This document shows positions 24,851-34,358 of a DNA stretch of 64,000 nt, in pieces. Under the pieces are notes generated by a model. It did no database searches. It was not told the DNA's origin and saw nothing but the letters and a program-made list of their open reading frames with translations. The stretch covers positions 1-64,000 of the forward strand of contig CAWEAZ010000040.1 of NCBI GenBank assembly GCA_963807155.1. The letters run 5' to 3'. How positions within the stretch are numbered: the first letter of the stretch is position 1; every line of letters begins with the position of its first letter. Position numbers and translations under genes: made by a program. This DNA is from JACCZX01 sp963807155 (GTDB lineage: Bacteria > Pseudomonadota > Gammaproteobacteria > Burkholderiales > Burkholderiaceae_F).

Positions 24851-26936
24851 TGGCCGCCACCACTGCTGGCGCCAATCGCGCCTTCTTCAATCAGCTGCGC
24901 AAGTACTACACCTGGTACACGGGCGGCTTTCTCGTTTTCCTTGTCTTGCTCGCCATTGCCGAGCAGCTCGGGCTGTCGCGCCAGTACATCGGCTATGCAT
25001 TCCTGTTCGCGACGATCGCGCTGTACGCGGGCATCGGCATCATGAGCCGCACGGCAGACGTGGCCGAGTATTACGTGGCGGGCAGACGCGTGCCGGCCCT
25101 CTTCAACGGCATGGCGACCGGCGCGGATTGGATGAGCGCCGCGTCGTTTATCGGCATGGCGGGAACGCTTTACCTGGCCGGCTATGACGGGCTTTCGTTC
25201 GTGATGGGCTGGACCGGTGGCTACTGTCTGGTGGCGTTTTTGCTGGCTCCGTACCTACGCAAGTTCGGTCAGTTCACGATTCCGGATTTTCTCGGAGCGC
25301 GCTACGGCGGCAACATCGTGCGCTCGATCGGCATCATTGCGGCGATCATCTGCTCGTTCGTCTACGTTGTCGCCCAGATCTACGGCGTCGGCCTGATCAC
25401 CAGCCGCTTCACTGGCACTCGCGTTCGAAATCGGTGTGTTCGTCGGTCTCGGCGGCATCCTGGTGTGCTCGATGCTCGGCGGTATGCGAGCGGTCACATG
25501 GACGCAGGTGGCGCAGTACATCATTTTGATCATCGCGTATCTGACTCCGGTGGTTTGGCTGGGCGTGCGGCACACCGGCGTCCCAATTCCGCAGTTCGCC
25601 TACGGGCAGACGATGCAAAAGCTGGCGGAGGTTGAGAAGAAAATCTTCGCCGATCCGAAGGAAGCAGAGGTTCGCGCGATTTTCAAGAGCCGAGCTGACG
25701 CTGCGACTGCGGGCCTAAAGGATCCCAATAAGGGGTTCGCAGAAGGCCGCGCTGCGCTTGGAAAAGCGTCTGGCTGACCTCAGGGCAGGCAACGCGCCGG
25801 CAGCCGGAGAATCAACCCGGTGCAGAAGGCGCTGACCGAGTACCCGACCGACGTCGAGAAGTGGAAGGCTGCGGCGACCAAGGATCGAGGCGCTTGCGGC
25901 ACGCGCAGCGCCACCGCGCCCACACGCCGATCCCTATCCTGGCAAGGACGAGGCGGCACGCGACACGGCACGGCTGAACTTTCTTGGCATCGTGTTCTGC
26001 ATGATGTTCGGCACTGCCGCGCTGCCGCACATCCTGATGCGGTATTACACGACGCCAAGTGTGCAGCAGGCGCGCGATTCGGTGTTCTGGTCGCTGTTCT
26101 TTATTTTCCTGCTGTACTTCACTGCGCCGTGCTTGGCGGTGCTTGCGAAGTACGACGTCTACAGCAACCTGGTGGGCAGCAGCTTCGCTGCGTTGCCCGC
26201 GTGGGCGTCACTGTGGGCGCAGGTTGATCCGACGCTGCTTGAACATCACCGACGTCAATCGCGACGGGATAGTGCAGCTCGCCGAGATTGCCATCGGTGG
26301 CGATTTGATCGTGCTGGCTACACCGGAGATCGCCGGGTTGCCTTACGTGGTGTCTGGGCTCGTTGCTGCGGGTGGTCTGGCGGCGGCGCTGTCGACTGCG
26401 GACGGGTTGCTGCTGACCATCGCCAACGCGCTGTCACACGATCTGTATTACAAGATGATCGATCCGTCGGCATCCACCAAGTTCCGGGTAACGCTTTCCA
26501 AAGTGCTGCTCGTGGTCGTTGCGATTTGCGCGGCCACAGTGACGTCGCTGAAGCCGGGAGACATCTTGTTCCTGGTCGGCGCGGCGTTCTCGCTGGCTGC
26601 TTCGGCGTTCTTCCCGCCGCTTGTCATGGGTGTGTTCTGGAAGCGCGCCACGAAGTGGGGAGCCATAACCGGCATGGTCGTGGGGTTGAGTGTCTGCATC
26701 TACTACATGTTGCGCACTTATCCATTCTTTACCAACATGGGTGTGCCGATAATGCCATCTTTGGTTCGGGTTGAACCCAATTTCGGCAGGCGTGTTTGGA
26801 TTGCCGGCCGGGCTTGCTGACCATCATCATCGTCAGTTTGCTGACCCCGGAGCCCAACCGCCAAGTGCAGGAGCTGGTTGAGCATGTGCGTTATCCGCAC
26901 CTGCGAGGCGACACGGTTGACACGGTCGCAACTTAA
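24850..26936 (+). CDS. Sodium:solute symporter, large subunit (seven frame breaks)
   Basis: SSS-family transporter of the DUF4212-partnered group, often annotated as acetate/cation symporter; about 693 residues after repair. Landmarks in order: NGMATGADWMSAASFIGMAG, GMRAVTWTQVAQYIILIIAY, FGTAALPHILMRYYTTPSV, GLPYVVSGLVAAGGLAAALS, and the end segment with NPISAGVFGLPAG. The frame changes near 25416, 25750, 25810, 25887, 26240, 26755 and 26814. Six are +1 and the one at 25810 is -1. Each repair restores family-like sequence, so I read it as one gene damaged in the assembly. An EF-hand-like loop lies at 26251-26286. A terminator follows. Confidence 0.87.
26251..26286 (+). other. EF-hand-like loop in the symporter
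   Basis: Twelve codons give DVNRDGIVQLAE. Acidic or polar residues sit at loop positions 1 (D), 3 (N), 5 (D), 9 (Q) and 12 (E), with Gly at 6, which matches the canonical calcium-binding EF-hand loop. It sits in a hydrophilic segment between two membrane parts of the transporter. Calcium binding is inferred from pattern only. Confidence 0.6.
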
Positions 26937-26953
26937 CCGACCTGTATGTTCGA

Positions 26954-26981
26954 GGCCCGCGTCATCGCGGGCCTTTTTTTT
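26954..26981 (+). terminator. Rho-independent terminator after the symporter
   Basis: GGCCCGC (26954-26960), loop GTCATC, GCGGGCC (26967-26973), then eight T. The 7-bp GC stem with a clean T-tract, 17 bp past the symporter stop, is a textbook intrinsic terminator. It separates the operon from the convergent kinase gene. Confidence 0.93.
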
Positions 26982-27070
26982 GGGAGCGAGACTCGCCTGA
27001 ACCGAAGCGCAATCCCACCCAAATGGAGGAGGCACGCGCGCGCATACTGCAACGCAAGCCTTGATACCAG

Positions 27071-29089
27071 TCAGCCTCTCGGGACAAACTCCTCCGCATG
27101 ATGTGCAGTCCACCATGATCTTGCATCGACCGCGGTCCACTGTGCTTCACGCATCACTTGCTGCAGCAAGTCGATCACCTCCTGCGCGCTTTGCGGCCGC
27201 TTCATGACATCTTTCTGCAGGCAGCGGCCAATCAGCGCGCTCAAACTGCCATCAACGTCGAGCAACGGCACCGGCGCGTTAACCACTTTGTAAGCCAGCG
27301 ATAGATCGTTTTCCGCCTCATACGGCGGCTTGCCAGCCAGCATGAAATATCCGAGGGCACCGACCGAGTAAAGATCAGACCGAATGTCGGCGCTTGCCGG
27401 ATGCTCGATTCTTTCCGGCGCCATGTACGACGGCGTGCCGAGAATACGCAAGGCGCGCGTCAGATCCTGCGTGTGCGGCTCCGCCATGCTCTTGACCAAG
27501 CCGAAGTCGAGTACTTTAACAATATCGACGTCCGCGCCACGCCGGCACAGCATCACATTTGCCGGCTTGATGTCGCGATGGACAAGTCCTTTTTCGTGCG
27601 CTTCCGACAGAGAGCCTGCGATGCCCTGTAGTACCCAGGCTACTCGCGCCGGCGACTGAGGTCCGAAGCGCTCAATCAATTGTTGCACGGTGATGCCATC
27701 GAGCAATTCCATTACGCAGAACAACTCTCCCGACGATGAGTGACCATAGTCGAAGATCGCCACCGTGTTGGGATGCATCAACTGGCTGGCCAACCGTACT
27801 TCGCGTTCAAAACGTGCCGATCCTTCATCGTTTGCAACGCGAAGCGACAGCAACTTGACTGCAACCGGGCGTTTCAGTAATCGATGCCGAGCCCGCCAGA
27901 CACTCGCCATGCCACCTTCGGCGATCTGCTCAAGCAGTTCGTAATTCCCGACCCTGCGTGCTTCGTCACGCTGGCGCCGCAGCTTCTGAATCCAGATAGT
28001 GGCGAGTACTAACGCGAGTAGCACAGCGGCTGTCAGCAATCCGATCATCTGATAGGCAATTTCCAGTCGTCGCAAGGGCGCGAAAACTTCGTCGCGGCCG
28101 TTTTCGACGGCAATGCCAAAGCCATATCGGGGTAGCCAACGCCAGGCTCCGATCACTGGTTTGTCGATGTAGTTCGCATATGGCTGCAGGATCTCACCGG
28201 TAAGCACTTTGCCTTCGCTGCGTGCAATTCCCTCTAATGCAATGCTGGCGAGCGCGGTCAACGAGCGGCTAGGCGCCTCATCCTGTGGATCGTCGAGGCG
28301 CACAGAAAGAATCGTTGACTCGCCTTTCTTGACTGCGCCACGCTGCTCCAGCACCCCTCGAAAGCGGCTTTCCGACAGCATTCGGCCGTGTGCATCGAAC
28401 GCATACGCTTCGCCGGTCGAGCCCGGCCGCGCCGTCAACAGCGAGCTTGCGAAACGACCGTCCGCAAATTTGCCAACGTTCAGCGCGGCGATGATGTCGC
28501 CGGCTCCATTGCGCACCGGGGCCGAAAACCAGACCAGCGGCTTGCGCGGTGGCATGCCGGCGGCCGAATCCAGACGCTCGCTTTCGCTCATTGGCGGCGC
28601 AAAGATCGCACGCCCCTCGAACACCGGTGCGAGTTGTTGCAGGCGCTCCTGTGTCAGTGTCAGTCCGCAGTACGCGCGCGTACGCGACGCCAGCACGCGG
28701 CCCGAGCGATCGACCAGGTTGACGCCTTCGGCTGCATCGGACTGTCTCAGAGCGTCAACCGTATTGACCAGTTTGTCGCCCGGGGCGCCACGGCAAGCTT
28801 CGACCAACGCCGAAGGAGCCGAGCCCGTCATGACGTTCGGTGCAAGTCGATGCAAGACAGTCGCAACTTCGACGATGCGGGAGTCACCCGCCCATCTTTC
28901 GACGTTCAATTGCTTTTCGCGAATCCATGTTTCGAGCACACCGACCTGCATATCGAGCAGCGCACGCAGGTTGGCGGATGCAAGTGCCCGTAGTTCGCGT
29001 TGCAAATCGACGTAAATCCACGTGCCTAGCGCCAGTACAGCGGCTGCGGCCAGGCCGATCATTGCCAAGCGGACAGACAATGCTGTCAT
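27071..29089 (-). CDS. Membrane sensor Ser/Thr protein kinase (Hanks type, N-terminal sensor)
   Basis: 672 residues. A membrane helix at about 5-27, a periplasmic sensor of some 310 residues (about 30-340, dCache-like, with NLVDRSGRVLASR, AALNVGKFADGRF and a final WRWLPRYGFGIAVEN), a second helix at about 345-367, then a cytoplasmic kinase at 383-645. Kinase motifs are complete: glycine loop IAEGGMASVWRA (389-400), Lys412, HRDIKPAN (504-511), DFG (528-530), APE (557-559). The sensor is N-terminal and the kinase C-terminal, as in histidine kinases, whereas PknB-type kinases have the reverse order. It is transcribed toward the symporter operon. The ligand and targets are unknown. Confidence 0.93.
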   Translation of the reverse strand: MTALSVRLAMIGLAAAAVLALGTWIYVDLQRELRALASANLRALLDMQVGVLETWIREKQLNVERWAGDSRIVEVATVLHRLAPNVMTGSAPSALVEACRGAPGDKLVNTVDALRQSDAAEGVNLVDRSGRVLASRTRAYCGLTLTQERLQQLAPVFEGRAIFAPPMSESERLDSAAGMPPRKPLVWFSAPVRNGAGDIIAALNVGKFADGRFASSLLTARPGSTGEAYAFDAHGRMLSESRFRGVLEQRGAVKKGESTILSVRLDDPQDEAPSRSLTALASIALEGIARSEGKVLTGEILQPYANYIDKPVIGAWRWLPRYGFGIAVENGRDEVFAPLRRLEIAYQMIGLLTAAVLLALVLATIWIQKLRRQRDEARRVGNYELLEQIAEGGMASVWRARHRLLKRPVAVKLLSLRVANDEGSARFEREVRLASQLMHPNTVAIFDYGHSSSGELFCVMELLDGITVQQLIERFGPQSPARVAWVLQGIAGSLSEAHEKGLVHRDIKPANVMLCRRGADVDIVKVLDFGLVKSMAEPHTQDLTRALRILGTPSYMAPERIEHPASADIRSDLYSVGALGYFMLAGKPPYEAENDLSLAYKVVNAPVPLLDVDGSLSALIGRCLQKDVMKRPQSAQEVIDLLQQVMREAQWTAVDARSWWTAHHAEEFVPRG

Positions 29090-29389
29090 CAGTCTGCAAT
29101 CGACAGTTGATGCACGTCACGATAGTTGCTGCTAGAGACCATACGTGTTCGCCTTGACCACAAGTGGCAACCGCACCGAAGTTCTTCTGTTCTATCCACC
29201 ACTTCGATATCCCAGTGCCATCGTCTCTCTTCCTCCTCTGGCGGTACTCAGCTGCCGCCCCAGATTAGCAAGACTGTCACCGGATCATGTTTGCGGCTTA
29301 GCTCAAGTCGTTGCGTTGCCGTTTGTTGGTGATTGCATTACCGTTAGTGCTCGTCGCTGTTGAACCACCGTGTTGGCGAAACTGTGACG
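29090..29389. other. Divergent intergenic region, no feature found
   Basis: About 300 bp between the kinase gene and the divergent membrane-protein gene. Short open frames here have no ribosome site or coding character. It must hold both promoters, but I cannot mark -35/-10 boxes with confidence. Confidence 0.4.
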
Positions 29390-29968
29390 ATGTTCAAGAA
29401 ATCCACCGACATTCCCACACCGATGAGGAAGCTTGCCGATCCAGAAGCTTGGTGGGACGCGATCGAGCCATTGCTTGGCAACCGACGCTTGACGATCGCG
29501 CTGATCCTCCTGGCGCTTACAGGTTCGTTCGTTGTCGCTACAGCGAGCGAAATTGGGATCCGCGTCTTTAATACGAGCTGGGACAACACGTTCGGTTACG
29601 CCGTGCAGCGCAATCGCGGCTGGCAGGCGTTCTTCGCATTGTGGGGCGGGTTCACGATCGCGACCATCGTTCAGGGCCTGATTGGCGCTGCGTTGCTGAA
29701 GATCTATTCGAAGCCGCAGCGCTGGCTGCGCGGCGTAGCGGTTGCCATTGTCGGTTCAGTTCCGATGTACGTTGCCGGCGTGACATTGGTGTTCTTGCCC
29801 GGAATTTTGCTGTTTGCGATCGCCTTTTTGATCAGCTGCGGGTGGTGGGCCAGCGGTAACCGCAGGTTGCTCGGCCTGACCTACGGCGAATCGCCGGAGC
29901 ACGTCGCTGTGTCGCTCGTTGTCTCCGGCGGGTTGATGGTTTTGATTGCGTCCAGCGTGCCGCTGTAG
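29390..29968 (+). CDS. Multi-span membrane protein of unknown function
   Basis: 192 residues from ATG 29390; an earlier in-frame ATG at 29360 adds ten residues. A polar N-terminus (KLADPEAWWDAIEPLLGNRR) precedes about five hydrophobic segments, including LTIALILLALTGSFVVATA, FFALWGGFTIATIVQGLIGA, VAVAIVGSVPMYVAGVTLVF and a C-terminal VAVSLVVSGGLMVLIASSV. The topology recalls Yip1-type proteins, but I do not see a firm signature. It is divergent from the sensor Ser/Thr kinase. A small hairpin (GTAGCG-GAG-CGCTAC, 29965-29979) overlaps its stop codon. Confidence 0.65.
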   Translation: MFKKSTDIPTPMRKLADPEAWWDAIEPLLGNRRLTIALILLALTGSFVVATASEIGIRVFNTSWDNTFGYAVQRNRGWQAFFALWGGFTIATIVQGLIGAALLKIYSKPQRWLRGVAVAIVGSVPMYVAGVTLVFLPGILLFAIAFLISCGWWASGNRRLLGLTYGESPEHVAVSLVVSGGLMVLIASSVPL

Positions 29969-29975
29969 CGGAGCG

Positions 29976-30005
29976 CTACTTGAAATCCTGAATCTGCCGG
30001 ATGTT
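29976..30005 (-). pseudogene. Remnant of the 3' end of a dctP paralogue
   Basis: Read on the minus strand this encodes NIRQIQDFK and an in-frame TAG. The functional receptor gene at 30086 ends with the same residues followed by TGA. Over 28 aligned bases (29978-30005 against 30088-30115) there is one difference, GAT against GAC, which is synonymous; the stop codon also differs. It looks like the tail of a lost second receptor gene rather than a fresh duplication. Confidence 0.55.
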
Positions 30006-30031
30006 CTGTCACCGGCCGGCCTACGCGCCCT

Positions 30032-30052
30032 TAACTTCGCTGCGCGAAGTTA
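30032..30052. repeat. Perfect 9-bp palindrome with 3-nt loop
   Basis: TAACTTCGC, loop TGC, GCGAAGTTA. It lies between the dctP remnant and the intact dctP stop. No T-tract follows on either strand, so it is not a standard terminator. A wider inverted repeat, CCGGATGTT (29997-30005) and AACATCCGG (30063-30071), surrounds it. It could be a REP-like element or a recombination scar. Confidence 0.5.
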
Positions 30053-30085
30053 GCCTCAACGAAACATCCGGGTTCGAAGGTCCTC

Positions 30086-31060
30086 TCACTTGAAGTCCTG
30101 AATCTGCCGGATGTTTTCAGCGCCGAACTGCTTGGCGAAGTCGCCCCACACCGGTGTCATCGCGTTGCGAAACGCCTGGTTGTCGACCGTCGTTACGACC
30201 TCCATGCCGCCTGCGCGCAGCTGCGCGATGCCGTCGCGCTCGTCGTCGTTGACCTTCTTGCGCTGAGCGGCGGACGCGGCCTTGCCTGCTTCGGTGAACG
30301 CTTTCTTGTCGGCGTCCGAGAGCTTGTTCCATAGCGCCGGAGAGACGATCAGCAGCGCCGGTGAATACACATGACCGGTCAGGGACAAATGCTTTTGCAC
30401 CTGTGAGAACTTGGCGGACAGAATCACCGGGATCGGATTTTCCTGGCCGTCGACCACACCGGTTTGCAACGCCCCGAACAGCTCAGGGAACGCCATCGGC
30501 GTCGGCTGAATGCCGATCGATTGGAACGCCTGCATGTGGACCTTGTTCTGCATGCTGCGAATCTTCAGGCCCTTTGCATCCTCGGGCTTGACGATCGGGC
30601 GCTTGCTATTGGTCATGTGGCGGAAGCCGTTCTCGGTCCACGCAAGAGCAATCAAACCCTTCGCCGGAAACTTCGCGCGCAGATCGTCGCCGATCGGCCC
30701 GTCCATCACGCGCCGTGCGTGGTCGTAGTCGCGAAACAAAAATGGAATGTCGACGATGTTGACTTCCGGAACGAAGTTACCGACCGGCCCGGTCGACGTG
30801 TTGACGATATCCAGCGTGCCCAATTGCACCGCCTCGATCATCTCGCGCTCGCCGCCGAGCGCAGCTCCCGGAAATTGCTGGCACTTGTAGCGGCCGCTGG
30901 TGCGCTTTTCGAGTTCCTCGCAAAAGGCATTCGAGCCGACACCGTAGTGCGACGTCGGCGTGGTCGCATATCCCAACTTAACCGTGGTTTGCGCCGCTGC
31001 CGGCATCAGCACGCCGCAGGCAACGGCCGCGATCAGCGCCAAAAGTGGGATGCGTTTCAT
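30086..31060 (-). CDS. dctP: TRAP transporter periplasmic receptor DctP
   Basis: Periplasmic solute-binding protein of 324 residues from ATG 31060, with a signal peptide ending PAAAQ. DctP-family marks: EREMIEAVQLGTLDI, IVDIPFLFRDYDHARRVMDG, the KGLKIRSMQNKVHMQAF segment, written here as a span, and ALQTGVVDGQENPIPVI with the conserved Glu-Asn. It probably binds a small organic acid. No DctQM genes adjoin it. The dctQM pair at 21698-23524 lacks a receptor and is the nearest candidate partner, about 6.6 kb away on the other strand. An in-frame ATG at 31075 is less likely. Confidence 0.93.
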   Translation of the reverse strand: MKRIPLLALIAAVACGVLMPAAAQTTVKLGYATTPTSHYGVGSNAFCEELEKRTSGRYKCQQFPGAALGGEREMIEAVQLGTLDIVNTSTGPVGNFVPEVNIVDIPFLFRDYDHARRVMDGPIGDDLRAKFPAKGLIALAWTENGFRHMTNSKRPIVKPEDAKGLKIRSMQNKVHMQAFQSIGIQPTPMAFPELFGALQTGVVDGQENPIPVILSAKFSQVQKHLSLTGHVYSPALLIVSPALWNKLSDADKKAFTEAGKAASAAQRKKVNDDERDGIAQLRAGGMEVVTTVDNQAFRNAMTPVWGDFAKQFGAENIRQIQDFK

Positions 31061-31120
31061 CGTGTCTCCTTGCATGCACTTAACGCTGGGCGCGCAAGTA
31101 TGGAGCGCTTGATGCGCCTG

Positions 31121-32395
31121 TCAAGCGAGGCTCAGCGCTGAGCCGTGCGCCAGACGGCAGCCGGCGCGTCCGACGTCGCCTTGGTCTCGCGCCGCAAACG
31201 CAGTCGCCGCTTCCTTGAAGTACGCCGCAGCTTCGCGCTCGTCGCCGATCGCGTCGGCCAGGCGCGCCAGCGCGAGCAGCGTCGCCGCATTCCTGTCAGC
31301 GGCCAGGCTCTCGAGTAAATACGCTTTCGACTTGCCCCACAGCTGTTGCCGTAGGCAAATCATCCCTGCTGCGTACAACAACGCAGCGCGAGTGGGCCCG
31401 GCGGAAGGCGCTGATTTGAGCCAGGTTTCGACACGCTCCAGTTGATCGCGTGTCGACAACGCTTGCGCTCGTCCATACTCTTCGAGCAACGCTCGCGCAG
31501 ATTCATCCCAATCGGTCGGCGGAAGGTGCAGTGCCCCCTCGATCGATTCAACCGCGAGCGCCCCAAGCCCGGCATCGGCATCGTTAAACAATCGCGCGGC
31601 TTCGAGAGCGATCTCCGGCGATTGCCGATCTGCCTCAGGCACCGTCCGCCACATCGCTTCGAGCGCGGCAGGATCGGCGCTCTGCGCTAGCAATAGCTCG
31701 CGATAAATCGTGCTCTTCAGCTTGCGCGATAACACCGGATGCAGTGCGTTTCTTTTCTCGAGTAAGCGCACCGCTTTCAGCGCCTCGTCCCAGCGTCCCG
31801 ACTGCAAATTTGCACTAAGCGCAATGCGCATGGCATGGATGTGCCGACGTCCTTCCCCCTGCAGACTATTGATCGCGGACAGCGCGGCGTCATTCTCACG
31901 CTGCTCGGTCAACATCTCGGCGCTCGCGACTAGCCGCGCTGTGTCGATCTCGGTGTCAAGACCGGCCAGATCGAGCCACTCGTCGCGGCGCGCGTATTCC
32001 TGCATTCGATGCGCAGCACGCGCCCCAACCAACGCGGCGATACCCGCCGTCGAGCTCGTCGATTGAGCGGCGCGCGCGGATTTTTCGGCGCGCGCAAACC
32101 GACCTTCGAGAAAATTCTTCAGCGACTCGATCAGTGCGCGATTGCCGCCGATCTCTTCACGGCGCGCACGATAAAGCCGCACCTGCTCGGGAAAATCTGC
32201 CATTTTCTGCACCACGCGCGCGATCCAGTAAACAGCGCTCAGCAGCAGTACCAGCACAAGCAACGCCAGGTTCACGGACACGTCTACGCGATACGGCGGC
32301 ACAAACACGGCGACGTTGCCGAGATTGGTTTTCAAAAACAACGCCGTGAGCGCCGCGAGAAGCGCAAGTAGTAACGCCGAGCTCAGCCAACGCAC
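31121..32395 (-). CDS. hemY: HemY-like TPR membrane protein of the heme cluster
   Basis: Proteobacterial HemY (COG3071, not the protoporphyrinogen oxidase of the same name), 424 residues. Two N-terminal membrane helices (about 4-20 and 40-62) carry the typical spacing VAVFVPPYRVDVSVNLALLV, and a TPR-like helical array follows. It lies last in hemC-hemD-hemX-hemY, 13 bp behind hemX. Its biochemical role is not settled; it is thought to act at the membrane in late heme handling. Confidence 0.88.
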   Translation of the reverse strand: MRWLSSALLLALLAALTALFLKTNLGNVAVFVPPYRVDVSVNLALLVLVLLLSAVYWIARVVQKMADFPEQVRLYRARREEIGGNRALIESLKNFLEGRFARAEKSARAAQSTSSTAGIAALVGARAAHRMQEYARRDEWLDLAGLDTEIDTARLVASAEMLTEQRENDAALSAINSLQGEGRRHIHAMRIALSANLQSGRWDEALKAVRLLEKRNALHPVLSRKLKSTIYRELLLAQSADPAALEAMWRTVPEADRQSPEIALEAARLFNDADAGLGALAVESIEGALHLPPTDWDESARALLEEYGRAQALSTRDQLERVETWLKSAPSAGPTRAALLYAAGMICLRQQLWGKSKAYLLESLAADRNAATLLALARLADAIGDEREAAAYFKEAATAFAARDQGDVGRAGCRLAHGSALSLA

Positions 32396-32408
32396 GATTG
32401 CTCCCGCG

Positions 32409-33492
32409 CTAACGGCCCGGCGAAAGCGGTGTGATTCGCACTGCGCGAATTGCGGCCATGCTGTCGCCGATCGTCGGCACTTCGACCGACAGAGCCGTCG
32501 ACGCGAGCTGTTTGATCAGCGACAGGGCAGCAGCTACCGGTGGCGATCGCGTGTCGAAATAGCGTGCCATTAGCGCCTGTGCCTCGGAAAGGTCGGCACG
32601 GAAGAGCCGGTCGTTGCGCGCGAGCAGCGCTTGTCGTGCGTTCAGAAGCCGCAAGCGCAACTGCTGCCGTACCAACGTTTGCTGTTGAGCGTCGAGCAGC
32701 ACGGACTCGGGAGAGTCCACGCGCCGAATGCGAATCAGATCACGATATTCCCCGACCTCGCTCTGCAGCGCACGCCACTGGCGCTCCCACCAGCCGCCGG
32801 CACTCGATGGTGCCGAAGAGTCCGCAGTCGCTGCCGTCGATGCCGGTGCCGCGGTGACGGCGGCTAGCAAAGGCCAGGTATCGACCGACGATGCGAGTTG
32901 ATCGAGTTTCAGCGCAATGCCGGTGAAGTCGACCGCAGGCGCCGCCTTGAGACGTTCGATGTCGCGCGCCAGCACGCGACGTAGAGGCACGAAGCGCGCG
33001 TTGTCGGAGCGCGAAAGCCGCACATCCGCCGTCTGCAACGCCGCCAGCGCAGTAGCAACGTTGCCGCTCAGTTGCAGTTCTTGTGCGGCCACCGTGATGA
33101 GGCGTTCGACTTCCACCAGCACCGCATCATCGCGGCCTCGCGACAAATCCGCATACAGCTGCTCAAGAGCCTCGCGCTGACCCTGCTCGTCGGCCAAACG
33201 CGCTTCGACGACGGCGGCCTGCTGGCGAGCGGCACGAGCCTCGGCGTCGGCGCGGTTCGCGGTGTCGTTGGCCGTCGTCACTGCTTGCTGAAGCTCGGCC
33301 AGTCGGTGTGCCGATTCACGCCTGACGTTGCCTAACTGACGGTAAGAGTAGCCGGCAGCGAATATCGCCACGCCCAACGCGATGATTGCGACCCAAAGTA
33401 ACGCCTGGCGGTTCACCTCGAAGCGGGGAGTAGCAACGGGCGAGGCGTTCCGCGGGTGTGGGCGGCGATGGTTGCAGCGGTTCGTCTGCCAC
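32409..33492 (-). CDS. hemX: HemX-like membrane protein (probable frame break near its start)
   Basis: About 360 residues, one N-terminal membrane helix (ALLWVAIIALGVAIFAAGY), then a long coiled coil (ESAHRLAELQQAVTTAND and on) and a C-terminal helical domain. It belongs to the HemX family, labelled uroporphyrinogen-III methyltransferase-like but lacking the methylase domain. The uninterrupted frame begins at a TTG at 33527. A better start is GTG 33492, which reads VADEPLQPSPPTPAERLA and joins the main frame by a +1 shift near 33440-33455. That proline-rich start is normal for the family, so I use 33492 with moderate confidence. Confidence 0.78.
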
Positions 33493-33563
33493 AGCGTTAG
33501 GCGATCAGTCAGTTGCCAAATCAACACTCGCGTACCGCGAGCAGCGTTCGCAAGCTCGCCAGG

Positions 33564-34343
33564 CTACGGCGCCTGCGGCTCAACGCCGATTGATTCTAGC
33601 TGGGCGACGATCGAGTCGTCGTCGAATGTCGCTTCCAACACACGCTGATAGCCGTTTGACAACAGGTGCTCGCCAATGCGCGGATGGCAAGCGATCGCGA
33701 CTCCGTTGCGTAACCATCCTCGCGCTGCTGTATCGACCTGGCGGTCGAGTGCCTCGACCGCTTCGGTGCTGCTGAAAACGATGGCCGGTTTTTCGTCCGC
33801 TACGACCGATTCCTGCAGCCGCTGCAGGTCGTCAGCGGACGGTCGGCGCGGGCGGCGGGAATAGACCGCAACGGCATCCACCCGCGCACCCTGCTCTTCA
33901 AAGCGTTCGCCTAGCCAATTGCGGCCATCTTCCGCCCGCACTAGCAACACCCGCTGCGCACGCTGTTTAGTGGCCTGCCATGCGCGCCAGAACGCCTCCG
34001 ACCCTGATTGCTGATCTTCATCTTGCGCCGATACGACTGAGCTAGGTGCCGGCTTCAGGTCGGCTTCGAGTGCGGCACGGGTCGATGCGCCGACTGCACC
34101 CATCATCGTGCCGGGCGGCCAGGGGCCGCTCAGCAGCGGCTGCGCGGCACGCACGGCATTCGCGCTGACAAATATCGCGAGGTCGTAGTCAGCCAACCTG
34201 GCCAGTGTTGTGCGCGCACGTTGTGCATTGGGCGCTGCGCCGATATCGAACACCGGCCACCACCAGGCACGGTGTCCCCGCTCGAGGAGTCGCTCGGATA
34301 GGCGTTGCCCGGCACTCGCAGGGCGCGTGACGATCACCAACAT
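33564..34343 (-). CDS. hemD: Uroporphyrinogen-III synthase
   Basis: Closes hydroxymethylbilane into uroporphyrinogen III with inversion of ring D. It has 259 residues; the family is poorly conserved, but VIVTRPASAGQRLSERL at the start, VSANAVRAA, and FSSTEAVEAL in the second half are recognisable, and the order hemC-hemD-hemX-hemY confirms it. It begins 15 bp after the hemC stop. The arrangement lets the unstable linear intermediate pass between products of one transcript. Confidence 0.94.
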   Translation of the reverse strand: MLVIVTRPASAGQRLSERLLERGHRAWWWPVFDIGAAPNAQRARTTLARLADYDLAIFVSANAVRAAQPLLSGPWPPGTMMGAVGASTRAALEADLKPAPSSVVSAQDEDQQSGSEAFWRAWQATKQRAQRVLLVRAEDGRNWLGERFEEQGARVDAVAVYSRRPRRPSADDLQRLQESVVADEKPAIVFSSTEAVEALDRQVDTAARGWLRNGVAIACHPRIGEHLLSNGYQRVLEATFDDDSIVAQLESIGVEPQAP

Positions 34344-34358
34344 GGACCACCTGGCGTA

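Noticed and set aside
30061..30085. Possible tRNA T-arm (GGTTCGAAGG)
   Set aside because: Flanks do not form a 5-bp T-stem and no acceptor or anticodon arm is present.
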